From: Streptomyces sp. NBC_01439
Lineage (GTDB): Bacteria > Actinomycetota > Actinomycetes > Streptomycetales > Streptomycetaceae
Assembly: GCF_036227605.1 (NCBI RefSeq)
Contig: NZ_CP109487.1
Coordinates: forward strand, 1,798,001-1,862,000
Reading direction: 5' to 3'
Length of the DNA stretch: 64,000 bases
A program made the position numbers and the translations under genes. Numbering within the stretch: position 1 is the stretch's first letter; each line of letters opens with the position of its first letter. The notes under the pieces were generated by a model. It worked only from the letters and a program-made list of their open reading frames with translations. It ran no database searches and was not told the origin of the DNA. Shown in pieces: positions 48,074-57,050 of this stretch.

Positions 48074-50002
48074 GGCGCATCCCCGCAGGCGCGGGGAGCA
48101 GATCGCCTCGGCCAGGGGCACCTCGGCGCGGGTGGGTCCATCCCCGCAGGCGCGGGGAGCAGTCCGCTGAGGGCTCACCACACGTCACCTCCAGAGGTTC
48201 ATCCCCGCAGGCGCGGGGAGCAGTACGAGCTCGCGATCTTCGTGAAGTGGGGCGGGGGTTCATCCTCGCAGGCGCGGGGAGCAGATCGCGCCGACCGTCC
48301 GCCGACCCTTGGTGATGGGTTCATCCCCGCAGGCGCGGGGAGCAGACGGCGCCGGGCAGGTTCAGGATCGTGGTCCCGGGTTCATCCCCGCAGGCGCGGG
48401 GAGCAGCCGGACCCTCCCCCGTCCCCTTTGAAGCGGAGGGTTCATCCCCGCGGGCGCGGGGAGCAGTTCGAGCCCCGGGGCGGGCTCTTGTCCACGTCGG
48501 GTTCATCCCCGCGGGCGCGGGGAGCAGCAGGATCCGCAGCGGCGGCAGCTGTACTGCCGGGGTTCATCCCCGCAGGCGCGGGGAGCAGAGCGACGTCCTC
48601 GAAGGCCGCCTCGACGCCTGGGGTTCATCCCCGCAGGCGCGGGGAGCAGGTGTTGGGGTGGCTGCCCTGGGCCTGGTTCCTGGGTTCATCCCCGCAGGCG
48701 CGGGGAGCAGCCATCGAACTCCGGGGCCCCGAGCAGCTCCTCGGGTTCATCCCCGCAGGCGCGGGGAGCAGGAACTGGATGTCGATGGATCCGGCGATGT
48801 TGGCGGGTTCATCCCCGCAGGCGCGGGGAGCAGCCTCCTTCGGGTGGCTCCAGTGTGGCAGGGCAGGGTTCATCCCCGCAGGCGCGGGGAGCAGGGGAAG
48901 CGGTGGGCGCGGATGGTGCCGTCGCCGGGTTCATCCCCGCAGGCGCGGGGAGCAGATGGCGTCCCGCTTGTTGGGAATGACGTCGCTGGGTTCATCCCCG
49001 CAGGCGCGGGGAGCAGTCGAGGGCCGGGCCGTGGCCGGCCTTCTCCGTGGGTTCATCCCCGCAGGCGCGGGGAGCAGCCCGCTCGATGGCAGCGAGGCCC
49101 GCGCCGATGGGGTTCATCCCCGCAGGCGCGGGGAGCAGATGGAGACCCTGCCCGAGGCCCTGGCCGCCATCGCGGAGACGGGTTCATCCCCGCAGGCGCG
49201 GGGAGCAGCTCTCCGGGGGCGAGTCGGGCGGCGGAGAGTAGGGTTCATCCCCGCAGGCGCGGGGAGCAGAGGACAACGACAAGCGCGCCTACGGCCGACG
49301 CGGGTTCATCCCCGCAGGCGCGGGGAGCAGCAGGCGGGCCAGGCGCTGGTGGAGCTCCTGGACGGGTTCATCCCCGCAGGCGCGGGGAGCAGGGCGTTCT
49401 CCTCCTGGGCGTCGGCATGACGGGGGGTTCATCCCCGCAGGCGCGGGGAGCAGCTCACGATCAATACGTTGAGATGCTCAATCGCGGGTTCATCCCCGCA
49501 GGCGCGGGGAGCAGGTGTGCGGGCGGTCGACGGGCACGGGTGGGCGGGGTTCATCCCCGCAGGCGCGGGGAGCAGCGGCGCAGCGCATGCGTCGCCTCGT
49601 TCAGCATGGGTTCATCCCCGCAGGCGCGGGGAGCAGGGCGTCGACGTGGCGGCCGACGGCGGCGACGAGGGTTCATCCCCGCAGGCGCGGGGAGCAGGAG
49701 ATCGCCGCCCAGTTCATCGCCGACATGGGGGGTTCATCCCCGCAGGCGCGGGGAGCAGGTACCGGCTTACGACCATCCCCGCGATTTCGAGGGTTCATCC
49801 CCGCAGGCGCGGGGAGCAGATGAGACGTACTCGGGGAGACGAGTCGGGCACAGGTTCATCCCCGCAGGCGCGGGGAGCAGGGTGAGGAGGTGATCTGTGA
49901 TGACGTACCTGCGGGTTCATCCCCGCAGGCGCGGGGAGCAGGCAGCCGCGCTCCTCCTGCTCCTCGTCGGCGAGGGTTCATCCCCGCAGGCGCGGGGAGC
50001 AG
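48074..50002 (-). CRISPR. Type I-E CRISPR array 1: 32 repeats, 31 spacers
   Basis: The 28-base repeat reads GGTTCATCCCC...GCGGGGAGCAG on the plus strand, so the transcribed form (CTGCTCCCCGCG...GGGGATGAACC) is on the minus strand. Steps are 60-62 bp (32-34 base spacers), apart from one 42-base spacer at 49139-49180. Degenerate repeats lie at the left end (48074 GGCGCAT, 48135 GGTCCAT, 48257 one change). Two neighbours at 48439 and 48500 share a variant CGGGCGC loop. The leader is therefore on the right, next to the cas operon. Apparent reading frames through the array are repeat artefacts. Confidence 0.97.
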
Positions 50003-50120
50003 ACTGGCTGACCTGGCACTTTATGGCGGTCGCGGGCCGCTTTGCAGCACTTCCCGAGAAACCGACACTCCGGGCATTAGGGCAACTGTCACACGTAACG
50101 CGCTCATCTCAAACGCTTCA
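50003..50120 (-). promoter_or_regulatory. Leader of CRISPR array 1
   Basis: The sequence adjoining the last repeat reads, on the minus strand, CCAGGTCAGCCA (50005-50016) followed by one or two bases and then the first repeat. The same 12 bases adjoin the first repeat of array 2. This conserved anchor marks the adaptation end. The left end of the leader is firm; its right limit is a guess. Confidence 0.7.
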
Positions 50121-50268
50121 GAGCCGAAGAAGGCCAGCAGGCTCACGACACGCCCCCGACCACTCTGCGCCTTCCGGAACTTGGCTGCATCGGGGTCTGG
50201 GCCTTCTACTTGAAGGCGTTCGTACGATGTCGGGCCGTCGAGAGCGCCGCTGGGCAGTGATGGTTGCA

Positions 50269-50777
50269 TCAGTCCTCCCACTCACGGAGTTCGTCGTTCA
50301 GGGCGCCAGTATCGTCGACAATGACAGCGGCGAGCATGCAGTGGGACTCCTCTGCGTCGATGCGTCGTAAGCGTTCAACCTTGGCGTTGAAGTGCAAGGA
50401 GCCCGGCTGGATGTAGGTGTGGGCGATTCGATGCACTTGTCGAGCATGTACCGGTGGACGACAGGCGGCCGCCCCGTAGGGCTCGACTGGGAGATCTACC
50501 GACGCCGCAACGAAGCGAAGAGAACGGCAAACCGACCGAAAGGCTTCGGTGCGGTGGCGACCAATACGACGAGCGGGTCTACGTCGAGACGGACGTCCAT
50601 CCGCTGGGCCTCCTTAACAGCCTTCAGCTTCTCCACGAACATCGTGGCGACGGCGCCGAGTGCGACCCGCTGGCTTTCAGCCAACCGATGTTCAGACGGG
50701 TGTGCACCGGGCGGTACCGGAGAACGCAGGAGCCCGACTCGCTGCCAGTGAACGCATCGTCGTCCTGCTGGCCACAC
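50269..50777 (-). pseudogene. Possible frameshifted gene remnant, unknown
   Basis: Minus-strand coding-like sequence ends at 50269 (HTYIQPGSLHFNAKVERLRRIDAEESHC continuing to LNDELREWED). An adjoining frame covers 50496-50777 (VEKLKAVKEAQRMDVRLDVDPLVVLV). Joining them needs one frameshift near 50500. The composition looks protein-like in both pieces, but I recognise no family, and GC content here is lower than in neighbouring genes. The rest of the 50120-51324 interval holds no gene I can support. Confidence 0.3.
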
Positions 50778-51033
50778 TCACCGGGATGTTCTTAGAACGT
50801 GCACACATCATTGCCGCACCACGTCGCTCGCGCCCCAGCGATCCACGACCGGTCGGACACGGCCTGACGGAGAAGGCGATCGTGGCGGCGCGCCGTGGAG
50901 CCGGGGCCGGTCTGTGCACGACGGCTGCTGCGGCCGGCACCTACCGCCGGCTTGGTCCCGCATGCTCGTGGCCGACAGCTCGGGCCGGTCATCCTGCTCC
51001 CTGCCCTGCAGGGATGACCCCTGTGCGTGCACT

Positions 51034-51078
51034 GGTCGAGGGGGCCCTCGACCCCTGCCCCCTACCTCTGGGGGGCAG
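51034..51078. terminator. Two adjacent strong hairpins
   Basis: GGTCGAGGG/CCCTCGACC (51034-51053) is followed one base later by CTGCCCCC/GGGGGCAG (51055-51078). They may insulate the cas promoter region from upstream transcription. The role is inferred from structure only. Confidence 0.4.
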
Positions 51079-51324
51079 AGGGACACAACCGATCGCAGGG
51101 CAGGGTTTCAAGGCGACTTGGAACTCTCCTTGTTCAGGTCGGAGCCGCACAAGGCCTTTCAGTAGAAGCCCACTTGCACGCATCGCCGTTCGTGTAACGT
51201 GCCGCTCCTGACGGAGCTTCACGACCTCATGACTCCGTCCAGTCAGACGCAACAGCTCAGGCCGAACCCGTGTCCTCGCGCGACGTGTCGGGTCCGGCCC
51301 GAACACTCCTGAAGGGGCGTTCTC

Positions 51325-51524
51325 GTGTTACCTCCCATGGACCCCCAGGTCAGTAGCGGGCAGCAGCCACAGTCGTGGCTGCTGCCCGTTCTCGTCGCCG
51401 TACTGGCAGGAGGGGGAGGGTCTCAGCTGCTCAGCTGCCCGTGGATGTCGGCGTCCGGCTCACTGTGGTGATCGTGATCGTGCTGGCGGTCGTCCGCACT
51501 TCACTCCGGCGAGGGATCGCGTAG
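51325..51524 (+). pseudogene. Small membrane protein gene broken by an 8-bp tandem duplication
   Basis: GTG 51325 follows AAGGGG at seven bases and opens MLPPMDPQVSSGQQPQSWLL. CTCAGCTG occurs twice in a row (51422-51437). Read as is, the frame stops after 48 codons. With one copy removed, the frame continues into VGVRLTVVIVIVLAVVRTSLRRGIA and ends at 51522-51524, giving a 63-residue protein with two hydrophobic stretches. The restored frame ends with a natural charged tail, so a recent disabling duplication is likely. A 14-bp hairpin at 51357-51388 lies inside this reading frame. Function unknown. Confidence 0.55.
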
Positions 51525-51693
51525 AAGCCGTGGCCAGCACACAGTAGGGCGCCACCCGTTCATGGGTCCCGGTGTTCGAACAGGGCTCCGGGACCGTCCC
51601 TGCGGGGCGCCATGGCACGGTCGGTCGACAGCGAGCAGCACGAAGAGCGCAAAGAGCGCAAAGAGCGCGAACAGCGCTCTGGGGAAGGGTTCG

Positions 51694-54600
51694 ATGCAGG
51701 GCAGCACAACGCCGCACTGGAGTGCGCAGCTCACGTCCGAGGCGCGCGTGGTGTGGGCCAAGCACGACCGGAAGACTGAGAAGTGGCTCCCGTTGTGGCG
51801 TCACATGGCCGATTCCGCGGCCGTGGCGGGACGGTTGTGGGACGCGTGGGTTCCGCGTCAGGTGCGCGAACTCGTGGCCGGTGACCTGCCCGGCGGCCCC
51901 GAGGACGCGAAGACGCTCGCCGTCTGGCTCGCCGCCGTGCACGACATCGGAAAGGCGACACCGGCCTTTGCCTGCCAGGTCGATGTGCTTGCCGGCCGAA
52001 TGAGCGATCGCGGGCTGAAGATGCCCACCCGCGAGCAGCTCGGGACCACGCGAAGCCGTGCGCCGCACGGTCTGGCGGGGCAGGTACTCCTGGAGGAGTG
52101 GCTGGAGCGGCAGGGTTGGCCGCCCCGTAACGTCATGGCGTTCGCGGTACCGGTGGGCGGGCATCACGGGGTCCCTCCGACGCACGAGCAGTTCCATGAT
52201 CTGCGCCGGCACAGCGAGCTCTTGCGGACGCCGGGTTCCAGTGAGGGGCTTTGGCGTGCGGTACAAACCGAGCTCCTCGATGCCTGTGCGGCTGCGTACG
52301 GAATGCGGGAGCGGAGTTCCCTGTGGCAGGGCGTGAAGTTGTCGCAGCCCGTCCAGGCCATCCTGTCCGCCGTGGTGATCGTCGCCGACTGGATCGCCAG
52401 CAATCCGAATCTCTTCCTCCTCTTCCCTGAGGACCAACACCGGGACGAGGCCGACCGGATCGATGCCGCGTGGCGCGGTATCGGTCTTCCACGCCCCTGG
52501 TCAATGGAGGGTACGGAGACTCCAAAAAGCACGGAGGGTCCGGAGGGTACGAAGGCTCCAGAGGGTACGGAGGGTACGGCGCAGAAGCTCTTCGCCACGC
52601 GATTCGGTCTGCCGTCCGTCCGGCCCTTGCAGGAGGAAGCGGTCCGGGTCGCCCAGGAGTCGGATGCGCCCGGCTTGATGATCATCGAAGCGCCGATGGG
52701 CGAGGGGAAGACGGAGGCCGCGTTCGCCGTGGCGGAGGTCTTCGCCTCGCGTTCGGGGGCCGGGGGGTGTTTCGTCGCGCTCCCGACCCGTGCCACGTCG
52801 AACGCGATGTACGGGCGCGTGCGTCGGTGGTTGGAGCGTCTACCGGGGGACGTGGACCTGACGGTCTTCCTCGCCCACTCCAAGGGTTCGCTCAACGACG
52901 ACTTCGCGAGGGACATGCGGGCCGGCGCCCGCACCGTTGCCGCGGTCGACCTCGACGCGGTGTCCTGTGTCGCGTCCTCGCGTCGCGAAGACGTGTGCGC
53001 CGCCCCGGGTCAGCTCGTCGCCCATCAATGGCTCCGGGGCCGGAAGAAGGGAATGCTCGCGCCCTTCGTCGTCGGCACCATCGACCAGTTGCTGTTCGCC
53101 GGGCTGAAGAGCCGGCACCTGGCCCTTCGGCACCTCGCTCTCGCCGGGAAAGTCGTCGTGATCGACGAGGTCCACGCGTACGACGCCTACATGAACGAGT
53201 ACTTGGAACGCGTGCTGTCCTGGCTCGGGGCGTACAAGGTGCCCGTCGTCATGCTGTCCGCCACCTTGCCCTCGGGGCGCCGCCGGCAGCTGGCCGAGGC
53301 CTACGCAGGCACAGCGGATCCCCGTCCTGAACTGGAGGCCGCCGTCTCCTACCCGCTGATCAGCATGATCACCCCCGGCCGGAATTCTGTCGTCAGCGCA
53401 CCGCCAGCAGCCGCGGACCGCCGTACAGAAGTCGTGGTGGAGCAGCTCGGTGACGACCTGGGCGTTCTCTCGGACCGATTGTGGGAGGAATTGGGCGATG
53501 GCGGCTGCGCGTTGGTCGTGCGCAACACCGTCGACCGCGTCCTCCAGGCGGCGGAGGTCCTGCGCGAACGGTTCGGTGAAGGGGCGGTGACGGTCGCCCA
53601 CTCCCGGTTTCTCGACCTGGACCGGGCGCGCAACGACGACCGGCTCGTGACCGGGTTCGGCCCTACGGGTTCGCGGCCGACGGGGCCGCACGTCGTCGTC
53701 GCCAGCCAGGTCGCCGAGGCTTCGCTCGACATCGACTTCGACATCCTGGTCACCGACCTCGCTCCCGTCGATCTCGTCCTACAGCGGTTGGGGCGGCTCC
53801 ACCGGCACCAGCGCGGCCTGGGCCAGGCCGACCGCCCGCCTCGTCTGCGGGTGCCGCGGTGTCTGGTCACGGGCGTCGACTGGGAGGCGACGCCTCCGGC
53901 GCCGGTCAACGGTTCGGTGTCGGTCTACGGTCGACACACCCTGCTGCGCTCCCTCGCCGTACTCCTCCCGTATTGGAAGGCACGGCCGGTCGTACTTCCG
54001 GATGACATCAGCACACTCGTGCAGACCGCCTACGCGGACCGCCTCCGTGCACCCCGGGACGACTGGGCCGATGCGATGGCCGCCGCCGCCGAAGAGCACG
54101 AAATCGCCGTCGCCAAGCAGCAACGCGCCGCGCAGGTGTTCCGGATCGCCGAGGTCCGCAAGCCGGGGCGGTCCCTGGTGGGCTGGATCGACGCCGACGT
54201 GGGCGACGCGGACGACACCCGGGCCGGGCGCGCCCAGGTGCGGGACAGCGACGAGAGCCTGGAAGTCCTCGTCATCCAGCGGCGCGACGACGGCACGTAC
54301 GCGACATTGCCCTGGCTCGACCGGGGGCGCGGCGGGCTGGACGTGCCGGTCGACTCGGTACCACCCCCTCGCACGGCCCGTGCAGTCGCGGCCAGCGCCC
54401 TGCGCCTTCCGTACCACTTCTCGAAGCCTCGAGTGATCGACCGCGCCATCGAGGAGCTCGAGAGATTCGGGCCCCGAGCGTGGCAGACACCGGAGTGCCA
54501 TTGGCTGGCCGGCGAACTGGTCCTCGTCCTCGACGAGGATTGTCAGACCCGGCTGGCAGGCTTCGAAGTGAACTACAGCGTGGCCGACGGGCTGGAGATC

Positions 54601-56262
54601 AACCCGGCCGGGGCCAAGGACGTGAGGTTGGTGAAAGGTGTGCCCGGTTTCGACTTGGTCTCCCGCCCTTGGTTACCCGTCCAGTTAGGCGACGGCACCG
54701 CAACGGAGCTCTCCTTGAAGGAAGTCTTCGTACGCGCCGGCGAGGTGCGAAGACTGGTGGGGGACGTACCGTCGCAGGATTTCGCCCTGCTGAGGCTCCT
54801 GCTGGCGATCCTGCACGATGCCGTGGACGGGCCTGAGGACCTCGATGCCTGGCAGGAGCTGCACGACAGCCCGGAGCCGTTCGCCGGCATCCCGGCCTAT
54901 CTCGACCGTCACCGCGACAGGTTCGACCTCCTTCACCCCACTCGGCCGTTCTTCCAGGTGGCCGGCCTGAGGACGCAGAAGGACGAGGTCACCTCGCTGA
55001 ACCGCATCGTCGCCGATGTCCCCAACGGCGACCCCTTCTTCACGATGCGCCAACCCGGCGTCGAGCAGCTCTCGTTCGCGGAGGCGGCACGATGGGTCGT
55101 ACATGCCCACGCCTTCGACACGTCCGGCATCAAGTCGGGTGCCGTGGGAGACCCCCGGGTCAAGGGCGGCAAGGGCTACCCGCAAGGAGTCGGGTGGGCG
55201 GGCAACCTGGGCGGCGTCTTCGTCGAGGGCGACAGCCTCCGACAGACCCTGCTGCTCAACCTGGTGGCGTCCGAAGCGCACGCGGTCACCGTGGACAAGG
55301 ACGACAGGCCGGCCTGGCGCCGGGAACAGTGCGGGCCGGATGTGCAGCAGGGCCTGGAGTCCCGGCCCACCGGCCCGCGGGACCTGTACACCTGGCAATC
55401 GCGACGCATCCGCCTGCACCACGACGGTCGTGCCGTCCTCGGCGTCGTCCTGTCGTACGGCGATCCTCTGTCTGCGCCCGACAAGCACGTGTACGAGCCG
55501 ATGAGCGGCTGGCGGCGCAGCCGGCCCCAGGAGAAGAAGCTGGGCCGCACACCGGTCTACATGCCCCGCGAGCACGACCCGACTCGCGCCGCGTGGCGCG
55601 GCCTCGCGTCGCTGCTCATGTCCGAGGCCGAGCAAGGTCCGGGGCAGCGAGCCGAGCCGGCCGACCAACTGCGGGCGGGGGTGCTCAAATGGGTCGCCGA
55701 GCTCACCTACGAACGTCTGCTGCCTCAGGACACGCTCATCAGACCCCGTCTGATCGGTGCGGCGTACGGCACCCAGCAGTCGGTCATCGACGAGATCGTC
55801 GACGACGGCCTCACGATGTCGGTCATCCTGCTCCACGAGCAGGACCAGCGGTACGCGACCGAGGCACTGGGGGCTGTCGAGGACAGCAACGCCGGGGTGC
55901 GGGCCCTGGGTGACCTGGCGGCCGACCTCGCCAAGGCCGCGGGCCGGGATCCCGAAGCACCACGTGGGACGGCCCGGGACCTGGGCTTCGGCCTACTGGA
56001 CGGCCCCTACCGACAGTGGTTGGCCGGCCTGGGCACGGCGATCGATCCGGGGGCGGCCCGAAGGGCGTGGCAGATGGCGGCCCACCGGATCCTGCGGGAG
56101 ACGGCTGACCGGCAACTGGCTGCCTCGGGTGAGAACGGCTGGCTGGACAACGCCGCCTCCGAGCGGGTGTTCCGCGCTCGGCTCAACAGGGCGTTCCCAC
56201 TGCGCCACGACCCTGTGCCGGCCCCTGAGGGGGCCGGCATCAGCGAAGGAGTGTCCCCATGA
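51694..56262 (+). CDS. cas3-cse1: Cas3-Cse1 (Cas8e) fusion protein, type I-E interference
   Basis: Encodes 1522 residues. HD nuclease residues are His83-Asp84 in LAAVHDIGKATPAF and GGHHGVPP. The SF2 helicase shows APMGEGKTEAA (Lys339), DEVH at 491-494, LSATLPSG and QRLGRLHRH near 697. From about residue 980 the protein continues as Cse1 (FDLVSRPWLPVQ, then LSLKEVFVRAGEVRRL) and runs 540 residues, the full family length. Cse1 recognises the PAM in Cascade and Cas3 degrades the target DNA; fusion tethers both. Such fusions are known from Streptomyces griseus and relatives. ATG 51694 follows GGAAGGG. A Glu-Gly-Thr repeat linker lies between the HD and helicase domains. Confidence 0.93.
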   Translation: MQGSTTPHWSAQLTSEARVVWAKHDRKTEKWLPLWRHMADSAAVAGRLWDAWVPRQVRELVAGDLPGGPEDAKTLAVWLAAVHDIGKATPAFACQVDVLAGRMSDRGLKMPTREQLGTTRSRAPHGLAGQVLLEEWLERQGWPPRNVMAFAVPVGGHHGVPPTHEQFHDLRRHSELLRTPGSSEGLWRAVQTELLDACAAAYGMRERSSLWQGVKLSQPVQAILSAVVIVADWIASNPNLFLLFPEDQHRDEADRIDAAWRGIGLPRPWSMEGTETPKSTEGPEGTKAPEGTEGTAQKLFATRFGLPSVRPLQEEAVRVAQESDAPGLMIIEAPMGEGKTEAAFAVAEVFASRSGAGGCFVALPTRATSNAMYGRVRRWLERLPGDVDLTVFLAHSKGSLNDDFARDMRAGARTVAAVDLDAVSCVASSRREDVCAAPGQLVAHQWLRGRKKGMLAPFVVGTIDQLLFAGLKSRHLALRHLALAGKVVVIDEVHAYDAYMNEYLERVLSWLGAYKVPVVMLSATLPSGRRRQLAEAYAGTADPRPELEAAVSYPLISMITPGRNSVVSAPPAAADRRTEVVVEQLGDDLGVLSDRLWEELGDGGCALVVRNTVDRVLQAAEVLRERFGEGAVTVAHSRFLDLDRARNDDRLVTGFGPTGSRPTGPHVVVASQVAEASLDIDFDILVTDLAPVDLVLQRLGRLHRHQRGLGQADRPPRLRVPRCLVTGVDWEATPPAPVNGSVSVYGRHTLLRSLAVLLPYWKARPVVLPDDISTLVQTAYADRLRAPRDDWADAMAAAAEEHEIAVAKQQRAAQVFRIAEVRKPGRSLVGWIDADVGDADDTRAGRAQVRDSDESLEVLVIQRRDDGTYATLPWLDRGRGGLDVPVDSVPPPRTARAVAASALRLPYHFSKPRVIDRAIEELERFGPRAWQTPECHWLAGELVLVLDEDCQTRLAGFEVNYSVADGLEINPAGAKDVRLVKGVPGFDLVSRPWLPVQLGDGTATELSLKEVFVRAGEVRRLVGDVPSQDFALLRLLLAILHDAVDGPEDLDAWQELHDSPEPFAGIPAYLDRHRDRFDLLHPTRPFFQVAGLRTQKDEVTSLNRIVADVPNGDPFFTMRQPGVEQLSFAEAARWVVHAHAFDTSGIKSGAVGDPRVKGGKGYPQGVGWAGNLGGVFVEGDSLRQTLLLNLVASEAHAVTVDKDDRPAWRREQCGPDVQQGLESRPTGPRDLYTWQSRRIRLHHDGRAVLGVVLSYGDPLSAPDKHVYEPMSGWRRSRPQEKKLGRTPVYMPREHDPTRAAWRGLASLLMSEAEQGPGQRAEPADQLRAGVLKWVAELTYERLLPQDTLIRPRLIGAAYGTQQSVIDEIVDDGLTMSVILLHEQDQRYATEALGAVEDSNAGVRALGDLAADLAKAAGRDPEAPRGTARDLGFGLLDGPYRQWLAGLGTAIDPGAARRAWQMAAHRILRETADRQLAASGENGWLDNAASERVFRARLNRAFPLRHDPVPAPEGAGISEGVSP

Positions 56263-57050
56263 CCGACAACGCGCCTCCGGTCCCGGCTCCCGACCAGTCG
56301 CGAGACGCGCCACCGACGCCGGCACCGGCATCGGCATCGGCATCGGCATCGGCATCGGCATCGGCATCGGCATCGGTCGAAGAGTCCGGCCCCCTCCGTC
56401 TGGCCGTCAGCCGGCACATCCGGACTCTGCAGAGCGGGTACATCGATCCCGCTGACCGCGCCCATTCCGTGCAAGCCCTCGCGCGCCTGCGGCGGGGCGT
56501 AGGCCGTCAGCCGACGGAGACACCGGACCTATGGGGGATGGTCGGCGTCGAGGCCTTCCACACGGCGTACCTCGCCCGGCGGGGGCGGCCCGCCGGTGAA
56601 GCCGAGACCCTCCGGGCCGAGCGCTCCGCGCACGCCGCCGTCACCCTGTGGGCCGTGCACCAACAGTCCAACCGGTCCAGGGGCATGCACGTGGCCGGCG
56701 GACCGTCCCTGGGAACGGCCGTACGCCGGCTGATGTCGGGGACCGATGCGGACGATCCCGTCCGCAAGCGACTCGTACGCGCGGGAACCGCCAGCAGCCT
56801 CGATGTGCTGGCCCAGAGGCTGCGGGACCTGGTGACCTTGCTGCGCGCGGCGGAGGTCCCCCTCGATTACGGCCTGCTCGCCGAGCAGCTCGACCAATGG
56901 CAGCGGCCCGGCGGCCCCGGTCAGGTCCGTCAGGCCTGGGGACGCAGCTTCCACGCGTACCGTGCCCCGAATCCCAGAACGGCGAAGGACGGAGACGTTC
57001 CCGTCGTGCAGCTTGAGACCGCAGCGAACGAGATGAGGGAAAACGAGTGA
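56259..57050 (+). CDS. cse2: Cse2 (CasB, Cas11e), Cascade small subunit
   Basis: Encodes 263 residues overlapping the fusion gene by ATGA. The conserved body starts near residue 45 (LRLAVSRHIRTLQSGYIDP) and includes AAVTLWAVHQQSNRSRGMH and the helical C-terminus FHAYRAPNP. Cse2 forms the belly dimer of Cascade and stabilises the R-loop. E. coli Cse2 has 160 residues; the extra here is largely an N-terminal Pro-rich stretch and an Ala-Ser alternation encoded by a GGCATC hexamer tract. Confidence 0.92.
   Translation: MTDNAPPVPAPDQSRDAPPTPAPASASASASASASASASVEESGPLRLAVSRHIRTLQSGYIDPADRAHSVQALARLRRGVGRQPTETPDLWGMVGVEAFHTAYLARRGRPAGEAETLRAERSAHAAVTLWAVHQQSNRSRGMHVAGGPSLGTAVRRLMSGTDADDPVRKRLVRAGTASSLDVLAQRLRDLVTLLRAAEVPLDYGLLAEQLDQWQRPGGPGQVRQAWGRSFHAYRAPNPRTAKDGDVPVVQLETAANEMRENE
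56321..56374 (+). repeat. In-frame hexanucleotide tract (GGCATC)8 within cse2
   Basis: Eight perfect GGCATC units (56327-56374) follow one GGCACC unit. They encode alternating Ala and Ser. A six-base unit keeps the frame when copies are gained or lost, so only linker length would vary. Confidence 0.9.

Noticed and set aside
48242..49893. Long open frames across the CRISPR array (repeating GFIPAGAGSR and RVHPRRRGEQ peptides)
   Set aside because: These are translations of the repeat unit in different frames; spacing follows the 61-bp array step.
51357..51388. Intrinsic terminator upstream of cas3 (14-bp stem)
   Set aside because: It lies inside the reading frame of the small membrane protein, where codons explain the symmetry as well as termination would; no terminator entry was made.
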